A stretch of DNA of 56,291 bases from Actinomycetota bacterium (GTDB lineage Bacteria; Actinomycetota; Thermoleophilia; RBG-16-64-13): positions 1 through 56,291 of the forward strand of contig JAHJSA010000002.1 of NCBI GenBank assembly GCA_018830645.1. The letters run 5' to 3'. Position numbers and translations under genes: made by a program. Each line of letters begins with the position of its first letter. Position 1 is the stretch's first letter. The notes below the pieces were generated by a model, which worked only from the letters and a program-made list of their open reading frames with translations, did no database searches and was not told where the DNA came from. Below are positions 18,420-26,877 of the stretch, in pieces.

Positions 18420-19331
18420 TCAGCCGGACCCGGCCCGACCACTGCGGCCGGGGGTCTCATTGTATCGGTCATCTAGTCCGAACTCCATCAGACCCCGGGC
18501 CAGAGCCACGAAGCCGTGCGGCTCCACCGCCTCCGCCCTCGCCTGGGTGGGCACCCCCGCCAGCCGGAACACGTCACCCAGCGCCTCCTTCGGCACGCCG
18601 AGACTCGCCGAGAGGGCGTTCACGGCCAACTTCCTCCGCTGCGAGAACGCCCCCTCCACTACCGCCCGCATCAGGGTGGGCCGCTCGGTCACCAATGGGT
18701 CGATGGGAGAGCGGTCGAGGGTCACAAGACTCGAGTCCACGTTGGGCTGCGGATGGAAGATCGTGCGAGAGAGGGCCCGCACTTCGACGATTCGCGCGTG
18801 CAGCTGGACCCACACCGAAAGGGACCCGTAGTCCTTGCCACCCGACGAGGCCGCAAGCCGATGGGCCACCTCCTTCTGCATCATGACGCAGTACCGTCGC
18901 ACCGAGGGAAGTCGTTCGAGCGCCTCACCGAGGAACGGTGCGGCCACCGAGTAGGGCAGATTGCTCGCGCATATCGTGGGGAGCGGTTCGAGCGATTCGA
19001 GGGGCACCTTCATGATGTCGCGGTACTGAAGGAGAACGCGCTCTGCGACCTCCGTGTCGGATAGCGTGGCCTCAAGCGCGGGAGCCAGAGATCGGTCGAT
19101 CTCGAAGGCGTGCACGCGCGCTACGACCTCGGCCAGAGCCCGGGTCAGAATGCCCAACCCCGCCCCCACTTCGATGGCCACATCCGCGGGGAGCGGCGCC
19201 AGGCGCTGGAGGATCACTCCGATGATGTTGTCATCGACGAGGAAGTTCTGCCCCAGGCTGCGTTTCGGGACGACACCGAACTCGACCAGCCGGGCGAGCG
19301 ACACCTGCCGCGGGGTACGTTCGGCGCTCAC
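18420..19331 (-). CDS. rsmA: 16S rRNA dimethyladenosine transferase RsmA/KsgA
   Basis: The 303-residue enzyme dimethylates A1518 and A1519 of 16S rRNA. It has PKRSLGQNFLVDDN, the SAM-binding IEVGAGLGILTRALAE, the catalytic NLPY motif (ASNLPYSVAAPF), and the small C-terminal helical domain with FSQRRKLAVNAL. The start is GTG at 19331, overlapping the tatD stop (GTGA). The tatD-rsmA-ispE order is widely conserved. The C-terminus has a few extra residues. Confidence 0.95.
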   Translation of the reverse strand: MSAERTPRQVSLARLVEFGVVPKRSLGQNFLVDDNIIGVILQRLAPLPADVAIEVGAGLGILTRALAEVVARVHAFEIDRSLAPALEATLSDTEVAERVLLQYRDIMKVPLESLEPLPTICASNLPYSVAAPFLGEALERLPSVRRYCVMMQKEVAHRLAASSGGKDYGSLSVWVQLHARIVEVRALSRTIFHPQPNVDSSLVTLDRSPIDPLVTERPTLMRAVVEGAFSQRRKLAVNALSASLGVPKEALGDVFRLAGVPTQARAEAVEPHGFVALARGLMEFGLDDRYNETPGRSGRAGSG

Positions 19332-20116
19332 TCCCTCAGCTCGATATGAGACGCCCTCAACTCGATACGAGGGTAGGCTCGAGCCACGTTCCCGGCCACA
19401 AGGTCGGCCAACTGGTCGAGCAGAAGCCCCAGCTCCTGCGCGAGGAGGCGATAGGTGTGCGGCACCAGAGCGGGTGAGTTCGGGCGCCCCCGCAACGGTT
19501 CGGGGGCCAGATAGGGGGCGTCGGTCTCAACGAGGATGCGGTCCCGGGGAGCTGCGGCGGCGGCCGCACGCAGGCGCGGGGCGTTCTTGTAGGTGACGTT
19601 CCCCGCGAAGCTCAGGTAGTAGCCCCGTTCGATCACCAGATCCACGTGGTCCACCGCAGAGAAGCAGTGCAAGACCACCGTGAGATCCGGCGCATGGGCG
19701 GCCAACAACTCGAACGTGCGTGTCTCGGCTTCGCGCGTGTGCACCACGACGGGAAGACCGGCGGCGCGCGCGATCTCCAGATGCCGCACGAAAGTGTGCT
19801 CCTGGCGGTCGCGGGGCGAACGATCGCGGTAGAAGTCGAGACCTGTCTCCCCCACCGCGACCACCACCGGCGACCGAGCGAGTTCCTCTATCGAGGCCAG
19901 ACTCAGGTCGTCGGCCTCCGCGGCGTCGTGAGGATGGAAACCGACTGTGGCCCAGACATCGTCGTACGACTCGGCAAGGTCTACCGCCAGACGCGAGGAA
20001 GCCACGTCGGTGCCGGACTGCACGATAGCGCCCACACCCGCTTCGCGGGCCGCGAACACCAATTCCGCGACATCCGCGCGGCAGTGGTCCAGATGGGTGT
20101 GACCGTCTACGAACAG
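19328..20116 (-). CDS. tatD: TatD-family metal-dependent hydrolase, probable CTG start
   Basis: The 262-residue TIM-barrel nuclease/hydrolase has the metal-binding HTHLDHC near its N-terminus, GFHPHDA, VAVGETGLDFYRD, VVHTREAE, LHCFSA, and VETDAPYLAPEPLRG. The HxH motif, needed for activity, lies upstream of the first ATG, GTG or TTG in frame (at 20062). The only well-placed start is CTG at 20116, six bases after GAGGAG. That gives LFVDGHTHLD, the normal N-terminus of the family. It follows metG by 25 bases. Confidence 0.9.
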   Translation of the reverse strand: MFVDGHTHLDHCRADVAELVFAAREAGVGAIVQSGTDVASSRLAVDLAESYDDVWATVGFHPHDAAEADDLSLASIEELARSPVVVAVGETGLDFYRDRSPRDRQEHTFVRHLEIARAAGLPVVVHTREAETRTFELLAAHAPDLTVVLHCFSAVDHVDLVIERGYYLSFAGNVTYKNAPRLRAAAAAAPRDRILVETDAPYLAPEPLRGRPNSPALVPHTYRLLAQELGLLLDQLADLVAGNVARAYPRIELRASHIELRE

Positions 20117-20141
20117 AGCGCGCTCCTCGTGGTCGTAGACG

Positions 20142-21671
20142 CTACTCGGCGATCTCTATGCGGGGGAAGAGCGGCGCGCCGGCGACCAGGGTGGCGCCGG
20201 GCTCGAGCCGGCCCCACGAAGCCTCCTGCCAGGCGAAGTCGGCGATCTCCGCAGTCTGCCCCACTCGGCTCATGATCTCGCGGCTCGTGCCGGGCATGTA
20301 TGCGTGCAGAAGCACCGCCAACACCCGAAGACCCTCGGCGAGATCGTAGAGGGTGCCGTCGAGCGCCGCGTCCTCTCCGGCCTTTGCGAGCTTCCAAGGC
20401 GCCTGCTCCTCGACGTACCGGTTGAGCCGACGCACGAACTCCCATATCGCCTCGAGGGCTCCGGTCAGTTCCATCTCCTCGAGCCGCGACTTCGCGGTCG
20501 CCTCGGCGGCGGCCGCGTCGGCGACCAGAGGCGAGGAATCGGGAGTGCGCCCCGCCGGCGCGGGCACGGCGCCGCCGCGATACTTCACGATCATCGACAC
20601 CGACCGCGAGAGCAGATTGCCGAGGTCGTTGGCCAATTCGGCGTTGTATCGCGCCCTGAAACTGTCCTCGCCCACCATGCCGTCCTGCCCGAAGTTCACC
20701 TCGCGGAAGCAGTAGAAGCGGAAGGGGTCGGGACCATACTCCTCGATCAGCGGGAAGGGGTCCATCACGTTCCCCCGGGTCTTCGACATCTTCTCTCCGC
20801 CAAGCTTCAAGTAGCCGTGGATGAAGAGGTGTTCGGGCAATTCGTAGCCTGCCGAGAGGAGCAGGGCGGGCCATATGATGCCGTGGAACTTGAGGATGTC
20901 CTGAGCCATCATGTGGTAGGTCGCGGGCCAGAAGCGGGACACAAGATCGTCGCCGGGAGCGTAGTGCAGCGCGCTCAGGTAGTTGATGAGGGCGTCGACC
21001 CACACGTAGATCACCTGAGAATGGTCCCACGGTACGGGGATGCCCCACTTCAACGTGGCACGCGAGATCGAGATGTCGTCGAGACCCTGGTCGATGAACG
21101 AGAGCGCCTCGTTGTAGCGATGGCGGGGCTTGACGAAGTCGGGGTTCGCCCGGTAGTGCTGCGCCAATCTGTCCTGGTACGCCGAGAGCCGGAAGAAGTG
21201 GTTCTTCTCCTCCATGAAGGACGGCGCGGTGCCGTGGTCGGGGCACAGGCCGTCTACCAGGTTCTCCTCGATGTAGTACGCCTCGCACGCAGAGCAGTAC
21301 AGGCCGGAGTAGGAGCCCTCGAAGATGTCTCCGTTCTCGCGACAGCGCTCAACGAAGCGCTGCACGAAGGCCTCGTGCTCGGCGTCGGTGGTGCGGATGA
21401 AGAAGTCGTTGGTGGCGTCGACCTTCCGCACCACCTCCTTGAACTTGCCCACCATCTCGTCTGCGTGTTGCCGTGGGGTGACACCGCGGGCCGTCGCAGC
21501 CTGCTCCACCTTGTTTCCGTGCTCGTCTGTGCCGGTGAGGAAGAACACCTCGTCGCCCAGCTGCCTGTGGAAGCGGGCGACCACGTCGGCGGCCGTGGTG
21601 GTGTAAGCGTGGCCGATGTGCGGCGCGTCGTTCACGTAGTAGATCGGAGTGGTCACGTAGAACTTGCCCAT
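20142..21671 (-). CDS. metG: Methionyl-tRNA synthetase
   Basis: The 509-residue class I synthetase has the HIGH motif (APHIGHAYTT), the zinc-type insert YCSACEAYY...LCPDHG, VYVWVDALINYLSAL-type residues, and the KMSKS loop GEKMSKTRGN. The anticodon-binding helical domain ends the protein. The C-terminal EMAP-like tRNA-binding domain of longer MetG proteins is absent, as in many Actinobacteria. It starts the group metG-tatD-rsmA-ispE. Confidence 0.96.
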   Translation of the reverse strand: MGKFYVTTPIYYVNDAPHIGHAYTTTAADVVARFHRQLGDEVFFLTGTDEHGNKVEQAATARGVTPRQHADEMVGKFKEVVRKVDATNDFFIRTTDAEHEAFVQRFVERCRENGDIFEGSYSGLYCSACEAYYIEENLVDGLCPDHGTAPSFMEEKNHFFRLSAYQDRLAQHYRANPDFVKPRHRYNEALSFIDQGLDDISISRATLKWGIPVPWDHSQVIYVWVDALINYLSALHYAPGDDLVSRFWPATYHMMAQDILKFHGIIWPALLLSAGYELPEHLFIHGYLKLGGEKMSKTRGNVMDPFPLIEEYGPDPFRFYCFREVNFGQDGMVGEDSFRARYNAELANDLGNLLSRSVSMIVKYRGGAVPAPAGRTPDSSPLVADAAAAEATAKSRLEEMELTGALEAIWEFVRRLNRYVEEQAPWKLAKAGEDAALDGTLYDLAEGLRVLAVLLHAYMPGTSREIMSRVGQTAEIADFAWQEASWGRLEPGATLVAGAPLFPRIEIAE

Positions 21672-21828
21672 GTTCGGAGGTCGGCTCCCGTGTGCGAGGT
21701 GTGCGCGGCACCGGCCGGCGCCGCAGTGCGGCCGGCCGCCCGCTGAGGCGGTCTCGTAGCAGGCGAGGCGCGGCTATTCTACCAGAAAGCTGCCTCTCAC
21801 CCGCCGGCGCGGGCCCCGCGCCCTGCGC

Positions 21829-22686
21829 TCACTCGAGCCGCGTCTTGACCTCTTGCGCAGCGGCGTAGACGGCGCGCCGATCGAGACCCGTGAGGCCCGC
21901 GACGAGGTCGGCCGCCTCCTTGGTGCGGAACCCCTTGGCTAGAAGCGCGCCCAGAGCCTCGTGCACCTGCTCCGCCTCCCGAGGCGACGCGCCGCACGAC
22001 GCCGCGACGCCTCCCTCTGAACCCTCCGAAGGTGCCAGCACCAGCACTACCTCACCGCGCACCCGCGGGTCGAGGGCGTCGAGCACCTGCCTCGAAGTGC
22101 CGCGAATCACTTGTTCGTGCACCTTCGTGAGCTCACGACACACGGCGACGAGCCGCTCCGGCCACCGTGCGGCGACCGCCTCCAGGGTGGCGCGAAGGCG
22201 GTGCGGCGACTCGAACGCCACCACCGAGCCGCCGGCGCGTCCCGCCTCCTCGAGGAACTCCACCACCTTTGCCTTCCCCCTGGGAACGAAACCCACGAAC
22301 ACGAAGCGGTCGGTGGGCAATCCCGAGGCGACGAGAGCTGTGGACACGGCGGAAGGACCCGGCAGCACCGTCAGCTCGAACCCCGCTTCCGCGGCAGCCC
22401 GCACGAGGGTGAAGCCTGGGTCCGAGAGGCCGGGGAGGCCGGCGTCGGAGACGAGGGCCACGTCCTTGCCTTCCGACAGCAGGGCGAGAACACGTTCGAG
22501 ACGAGCGCCCTCGTTGTGCTCGTGGAAGCTCAAGAGCGAGCGGGGGGTGACTTCGTGGCGTCTCAGCAAACCGCCGGTGTGTCGAGTGTCCTCACACAGG
22601 ATCACATCGGCGGCGCGCAGCACGTGCAGCACGCGCAGAGTCACGTCGTCGAGATTGCCGATGGGAGTCGCACATATGTAGAGCAA
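21829..22686 (-). CDS. rsmI: 16S rRNA (cytidine-1402 2'-O) methyltransferase RsmI
   Basis: The 285-residue tetrapyrrole-methylase-fold protein shows the RsmI hallmark motifs LYICATPIGNLDDVTLR, CEDTRHTGGLLRRH, LVSDAGLPGLSDPG and FVGFVPRGK. It methylates the ribose of C1402 in the decoding centre. A C-terminal helical extension (AEQVHEALGALLAKGFRTKE) is of the usual type. Start is ATG at 22686. Its spacing of about 150 bases to metG suggests a separate transcript. Confidence 0.95.
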   Translation of the reverse strand: MLYICATPIGNLDDVTLRVLHVLRAADVILCEDTRHTGGLLRRHEVTPRSLLSFHEHNEGARLERVLALLSEGKDVALVSDAGLPGLSDPGFTLVRAAAEAGFELTVLPGPSAVSTALVASGLPTDRFVFVGFVPRGKAKVVEFLEEAGRAGGSVVAFESPHRLRATLEAVAARWPERLVAVCRELTKVHEQVIRGTSRQVLDALDPRVRGEVVLVLAPSEGSEGGVAASCGASPREAEQVHEALGALLAKGFRTKEAADLVAGLTGLDRRAVYAAAQEVKTRLE

Positions 22687-22731
22687 TCGTGCCCCCGTTC
22701 GGCACAGGTACCGTCGAAGGGAGAGGCAGCC

Positions 22732-23196
22732 CTAGCCGGCTTCGGATTCGTCTCTCTCGCCGCGCGGGAGCGGCGGGGGGACCAACTGCATCAGGTGGCG
22801 CGCGTCCTTCGTGAGAGACGTGATGAAACGCGACGCCAGCTCGTTCAGGAACATCGTGCGCCGGTTGTTCGTCTTGCGGAACTCCCCGATCACCCGATCT
22901 CTGAGTTCGACGTCGTCGTTCACGCAGAACAGGAAGTCAAGAGTGTCGAGGATAGCGAAGATGTCGGCGACATCTTCGCTGGTGGGGACACCAAGTGACT
23001 GGGCGATCATGATGCCTGGAGCCAGAGGATTGGCGTCGACCACCATGCGCACGTCGACGTAGTCGTACTCCAGCATGCGGCTCAGCAGAGGCGTCATGCG
23101 CCGTCCGGCGCCGATCACGCCGATGGTGACCACTTCGCGCACGTCGTCCTCCGCCCCGATAAAGGGCCGGTTGTAGATGGAATCGTCAGCCGTCAC
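22732..23196 (-). CDS. Rossmann-like protein of unknown function
   Basis: The 154-residue protein has an N-terminal dinucleotide-binding pattern, VTIGVIGAGRRMTPLLSRML, then a second strand with a conserved-looking MVVDANPLAPGIMIAQSLGV. An acidic helix DVADIFAILDTLDFLF and a Cys (FCVNDD) follow. It resembles an isolated NAD(P)-binding half-domain of the oxidoreductase type without a catalytic domain. The GTG start follows TTGGAGGA. It precedes rsmI by 45 bases. I do not recognise a named family. Such domains also occur at the N-terminus of some sensor proteins, so a sensory role is possible. Confidence 0.65.
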   Translation of the reverse strand: MTADDSIYNRPFIGAEDDVREVVTIGVIGAGRRMTPLLSRMLEYDYVDVRMVVDANPLAPGIMIAQSLGVPTSEDVADIFAILDTLDFLFCVNDDVELRDRVIGEFRKTNNRRTMFLNELASRFITSLTKDARHLMQLVPPPLPRGERDESEAG

Positions 23197-23409
23197 TCGT
23201 CCTCCAAGGTCTTCATCATGAAGCGACCGCCATTACCCATGGGGTACCGTTCGCCCGACCCGGCGCCTCCGCCAACCTCGCGAACGTCGCTCGTCCAATC
23301 CGTATAGCATCGGCATCGCGCGGCCGAACCTATAGTGCCCTCCTCGTCGGCGGGCCGACCGCTTTCCGCTGCGTTCCCCGGAGCGAGGACGAAGCCTCGC
23401 GCCCCCCGG

Positions 23410-24507
23410 CTACGCGAGATCCTCCCATGCTACCAGACCCGCCCCGATCACCCCGGCGTCGGCGCCCGCGGAAGCAGTCACCAGTCTCACCACATCACGG
23501 TTCGGTGACAGGCCCGCGGCCGCGAGCACCTTGCGCGCCGGCACCAAGAGCAGATCGCCCAGACTACTCAATCCGCCACCCACGACGATGACCTCCGGAT
23601 TGAAGATGTTCGCCAAGTTGGCCACGCCCACCCCCAGCCAGGCTCCCACATGCGCCACCGCGACGAGCGCCGCCGGGTCTCCGCCCAGAGCAAGTCGACC
23701 GATCGCCTCGCCCGTGAGGGCATTCTTCTCGCTGAGCGCGACCAGGCCCTCAACAGGCACACGCACCGATGCGTGGGCGGGCTCCAGGTCGAGCAGCTCC
23801 GAGAAAGCCTCGCGCGAAGCCATCGCGGCCGCGGCGACCGGCTCCGGCTCTCGAGGCCCGATTCTGGCGCCGGCGTCCCCGGCCCGGTTCGCCAGAAGAC
23901 CACCGGCCTGTACGAGGCGTGCGGCAACCCGCTCAAGGGCTTTTCCCGAGGCGTATGCTTCCAAACAGCCGTACGCTCCGCAGCGGCACTGCTCGCCGCC
24001 GGCCGCCACGATCGTGTGGCCCAGCTCGGCGGCGGCACCCGTCGCGCCTCGGTACAGCTCACCGCCAAGAAGGAGCCCCCCACCTACGCCGGTGCCCAAG
24101 GTGAGCATGACCATGTGGTGTGCGTCGGCGGCCGCTCCCACGCGCGCCTCGGCCAGCGTGGCCACGTTGGCATCATTGTCGAGGATCACCGGCATGCCGA
24201 TCCGTTCGTGCACGATCCGGGCGAGCGGCACCTCGACCAACGGCAGGTTGGGGGAAACGACGATGGTGCCGCGGGTGGTGTCGACAGTTCCGGCGCACCC
24301 AACGCCGATCCCGATGCACTCTTCGCCCAAGATGCGTATGGCCTCAAGAGACTCCTCGATCGCCCTGAGCAGTCCCTCGAGGAACTCGGCCTCGCCCCTC
24401 GTGTCACTCGTGGCACGCAGGGGCACATTCACCAGGCGACCCTCACGGTCCACCTGCCCGAGTGCGATCTTGCTCCCGCCGATGTCGATCCCTAGGACGA
24501 CAGCCAC
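23410..24507 (-). CDS. ROK-family sugar kinase (probable glucokinase)
   Basis: The 365-residue ASKHA-fold kinase starts with LGIDIGGSKIALGQVD, has DNDANVATLAEA with the catalytic Asp, GTGVGGGLLLGG, and the ROK zinc motif CRCGAYGCLEAYAS. ROK proteins phosphorylate glucose or other hexoses, or act as repressors. No DNA-binding domain is present, which favours a kinase. A Pro/Glu/Ala-rich insert (about 25 residues) follows the zinc motif. Its substrate cannot be told from sequence alone. It stands alone, with non-coding spacers of about 210 and 150 bases. Confidence 0.88.
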   Translation of the reverse strand: MAVVLGIDIGGSKIALGQVDREGRLVNVPLRATSDTRGEAEFLEGLLRAIEESLEAIRILGEECIGIGVGCAGTVDTTRGTIVVSPNLPLVEVPLARIVHERIGMPVILDNDANVATLAEARVGAAADAHHMVMLTLGTGVGGGLLLGGELYRGATGAAAELGHTIVAAGGEQCRCGAYGCLEAYASGKALERVAARLVQAGGLLANRAGDAGARIGPREPEPVAAAAMASREAFSELLDLEPAHASVRVPVEGLVALSEKNALTGEAIGRLALGGDPAALVAVAHVGAWLGVGVANLANIFNPEVIVVGGGLSSLGDLLLVPARKVLAAAGLSPNRDVVRLVTASAGADAGVIGAGLVAWEDLA

Positions 24508-24659
24508 CCGTCGCTCACTTCCTCCCCGTCAGGCGCGCCAGATCATACTCACTCCGGACGCCGTCGCGCTCTCAGCGTTGAATCGTACCAGAGTACCCCA
24601 CCTACGCCATCAGACGACCCACCGAGGCGAAGAGAGACCCGGATCACTCGTAGTGACGC

Positions 24660-25715
24660 TCACTCGTAGTGGAGCGCGTCTACGATGTCGAGACGGACGG
24701 CACGTCGCGCGGGGAGCTCGAGTTGCCGAAAAGCTAGGCGACCCGCCATGCCCAGTACAGGCACCAGCGCCGCGGCCCAGAAACGGGTGAGCGCCGGTGT
24801 GATCAACGGGATAACGAGCACGCAGCCTGTGACCAAGGTCATGAACAGGGGCGGCGCCGTCGTGGCCGGGAGGGTCCCGAGAAGAAGGCCGGCTGCGGCG
24901 ACCAGAGAGAACGCCACGAGGGCGAGGCCGCTCAAGGAACTGAGACCCGCTTCTGTGTCGGCCACGCTATCCCGAGCGAGATCGCCCCGCGAAGCAGGAG
25001 TCTGCACGAGGAGGTCTACCGGCAGCATGGCGGAGACCCGTTCCTCCACGGTACGCACCGCGACCCCCTGGGCGAGAACCAGCTGGAGCGAATTCGCGCC
25101 GTCGACGGCGAAGAGCCGCCTCGCGTCGCCGATGTTCGTGAAGAGAACTGCGCCACCGTTGAAGGCGGCCGCACCCGGCGAATCCACCAGCCCCGCCACG
25201 ACAGCTTCGGCAAGCCCGGTGGGCGCGAGGACGCGCACTTCAGCTCCAGCGCTCACCCCCAGGGAGTCCGCGAAGCCCGCTTCCAGGAGCACCTCGACCG
25301 GCCCGCCGCCACCGTCGGATGCGCCGCTCAGAGGCGTGCCCTCGCGCATGTCGTAGTCGCGCACCAGGCCGTCGAGTTCGGGATCGACCCCGAGCGCAAG
25401 CACGGATGCCCTTCCGGTGTCGGTAAGCAGGGCGGCCTGAGCCTGCACCACCGGCACCACCCACTCCACCCCCTCCACCTCTGCCAGGTCCAGGCCCACA
25501 GCCGGGTCGAAAGCGTGACCCGCCCCCGCCACCACTTCGAGTTCCGCGCGCCCGCCCACGCTGTCGAACATGGTGCGGTAGGCGTCCCGCGCCGTCGCCG
25601 TCGCCAGGGAAACCGCTACCACCGCTGCCACACCGATGATGATGCCGAGGAGGGTGAGAAGCGTGCGCCCCGGGCGCCGCCGAAGCTCTCTCAGCGTGTA
25701 CGAACGGAAGGTCAC
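24660..25715 (-). CDS. ABC transporter permease, FtsX/MacB type
   Basis: The 351-residue protein begins LRELRRRPGRTLLTLLGIII, the usual first membrane helix of FtsX permeases. An extracytoplasmic MacB-PCD-like domain of about 200 residues follows, then two or three helices near LALVAFSLVAAAGLLLGTL and LVTGCVLVIPLITPAL. Near the C-terminus GRLAFRQLELPARRAVRLD resembles the start of a second FtsX half, but the protein ends almost at once with IVDALHYE. It may be a shortened double-FtsX permease. It lies two bases after the ATPase gene, its obvious partner. Confidence 0.82.
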   Translation of the reverse strand: MTFRSYTLRELRRRPGRTLLTLLGIIIGVAAVVAVSLATATARDAYRTMFDSVGGRAELEVVAGAGHAFDPAVGLDLAEVEGVEWVVPVVQAQAALLTDTGRASVLALGVDPELDGLVRDYDMREGTPLSGASDGGGGPVEVLLEAGFADSLGVSAGAEVRVLAPTGLAEAVVAGLVDSPGAAAFNGGAVLFTNIGDARRLFAVDGANSLQLVLAQGVAVRTVEERVSAMLPVDLLVQTPASRGDLARDSVADTEAGLSSLSGLALVAFSLVAAAGLLLGTLPATTAPPLFMTLVTGCVLVIPLITPALTRFWAAALVPVLGMAGRLAFRQLELPARRAVRLDIVDALHYE

Positions 25716-25717
25716 GA

Positions 25718-26476
25718 CTACCGGCTCCCTTCGAACTCCCGCAACCCATCCTCGGCGGGACGCCGCTCCGGCGGGCGCTGTTCGTCGGCCACCCGGCCGT
25801 CCTTCAGCGTGATCACGCGGTCGGCGGCGGCGGCGTCCCTGGGATCGTGCGTGACCATGAGGATCGTTTGACGCCGCTCGTCCGCCAGCCGGCGCAGAAT
25901 CGCGATCACGTGGTCTCCCGAGGCGCTGTCCAGGTTGCCGGTGGGTTCGTCGGCGAGGATGAGAACGGGTTCCGTGACGAGTGCCCGAGCCACGGCGACG
26001 CGCTGCTGCTCTCCCCCGGAGAGTTCCGAGGGCCGGTGGCTCCGCCGGTGCGAGATGTCCACCGACTCCATGGCCGCGACAGCACGACGGGCGGCTTCCT
26101 TCTCGTCGATACCGTCGATCACCAGTGGAAGGGCGACGTTCCCCTCAGCGGTCAAGATGGGCAAGAGGTTGAAGACCTGGAACACGAAGCCGATGCGGCG
26201 GCGGCGGAGAAGTGTGAGTGAGTCGTCGTCGAGAGACGCGAGGTCCTCGCCACCCACGATCACCACACCCCCGGAGGCTCGGTCCAGGCCGCCGATCAGG
26301 TGGAGAAGGGTGCTCTTGCCCGACCCCGACGGCCCCATGACCGCCAGGAACTCCCCATGCTCCACCTTCAGGTCGACGCCGTGCAGCGCCTCGACGCGTG
26401 TGTCCCCAGCCCCGAAGGCCTTGCGGAGTCCTTCGACCTCGACCGCGACCCGCGCGTTCTCACTACCCTGATCCAT
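25718..26476 (-). CDS. ABC transporter ATP-binding protein, LolD/MacB type
   Basis: The 252-residue ATPase shows Walker [18 protein letters not shown]-loop region [17 protein letters not shown], signature [15 protein letters not shown], Walker [17 protein letters not shown], and the switch His in MVTHDPRDA. This subgroup pairs with FtsX-type permeases and drives mechanical export or lipoprotein handling rather than classic import. The C-terminus has a charged tail. The permease follows immediately downstream. Confidence 0.95.
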   Translation of the reverse strand: MDQGSENARVAVEVEGLRKAFGAGDTRVEALHGVDLKVEHGEFLAVMGPSGSGKSTLLHLIGGLDRASGGVVIVGGEDLASLDDDSLTLLRRRRIGFVFQVFNLLPILTAEGNVALPLVIDGIDEKEAARRAVAAMESVDISHRRSHRPSELSGGEQQRVAVARALVTEPVLILADEPTGNLDSASGDHVIAILRRLADERRQTILMVTHDPRDAAAADRVITLKDGRVADEQRPPERRPAEDGLREFEGSR

Positions 26477-26489
26477 CCCGGCCCCTCCT

Positions 26490-26870
26490 CTAGAAGAGCG
26501 ACCCCAGGGTGAGACCCGTCGAGAGGTCGCTCACATCCCCTGCGTCGCCCACCACCGCCTCAGACCAGCCCCATGGTAGCCCAAAGAACGTGTAGTACCG
26601 CTGTGACATGCGGGCGCCGCCGGGCACGGGTTCTACGGAGATCACCTTGTTGGCCATGGAGTTCGCGAGCCAATCCTGTTGCTCGTAGGCGGCGAGGCGG
26701 GCGAGGCGGGCGTGCTCGGCCTGCCGGGGAGTCAGATGCGCCTCTCCCACACCTGCCACCAGGAACGGCAACCCCATGGCCAGGATCACAAAGACCAGCA
26801 AGAGGTCACGAACGATCTTCCCAGCGCTGCGCCGACCAAGGGGGGACTTCCATGAGTCCCCCGGCTTCAC
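26490..26870 (-). CDS. Small membrane protein of unknown function
   Basis: The 126-residue protein has one membrane helix, LLLVFVILAMGLPFLVAGVG, after a basic N-terminus. An extracytoplasmic part of about 80 residues contains LTPRQAEHARLARLAAYEQQ and a GARMSQRYYTFFGLP segment. No family is recognised. It lies 13 bases upstream of the ABC ATPase and 7 bases downstream of the L,D-transpeptidase, so it is probably co-transcribed. A role as an accessory exporter subunit is a guess. Confidence 0.65.
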   Translation of the reverse strand: MKPGDSWKSPLGRRSAGKIVRDLLLVFVILAMGLPFLVAGVGEAHLTPRQAEHARLARLAAYEQQDWLANSMANKVISVEPVPGGARMSQRYYTFFGLPWGWSEAVVGDAGDVSDLSTGLTLGSLF

Positions 26871-26877
26871 GATACGC

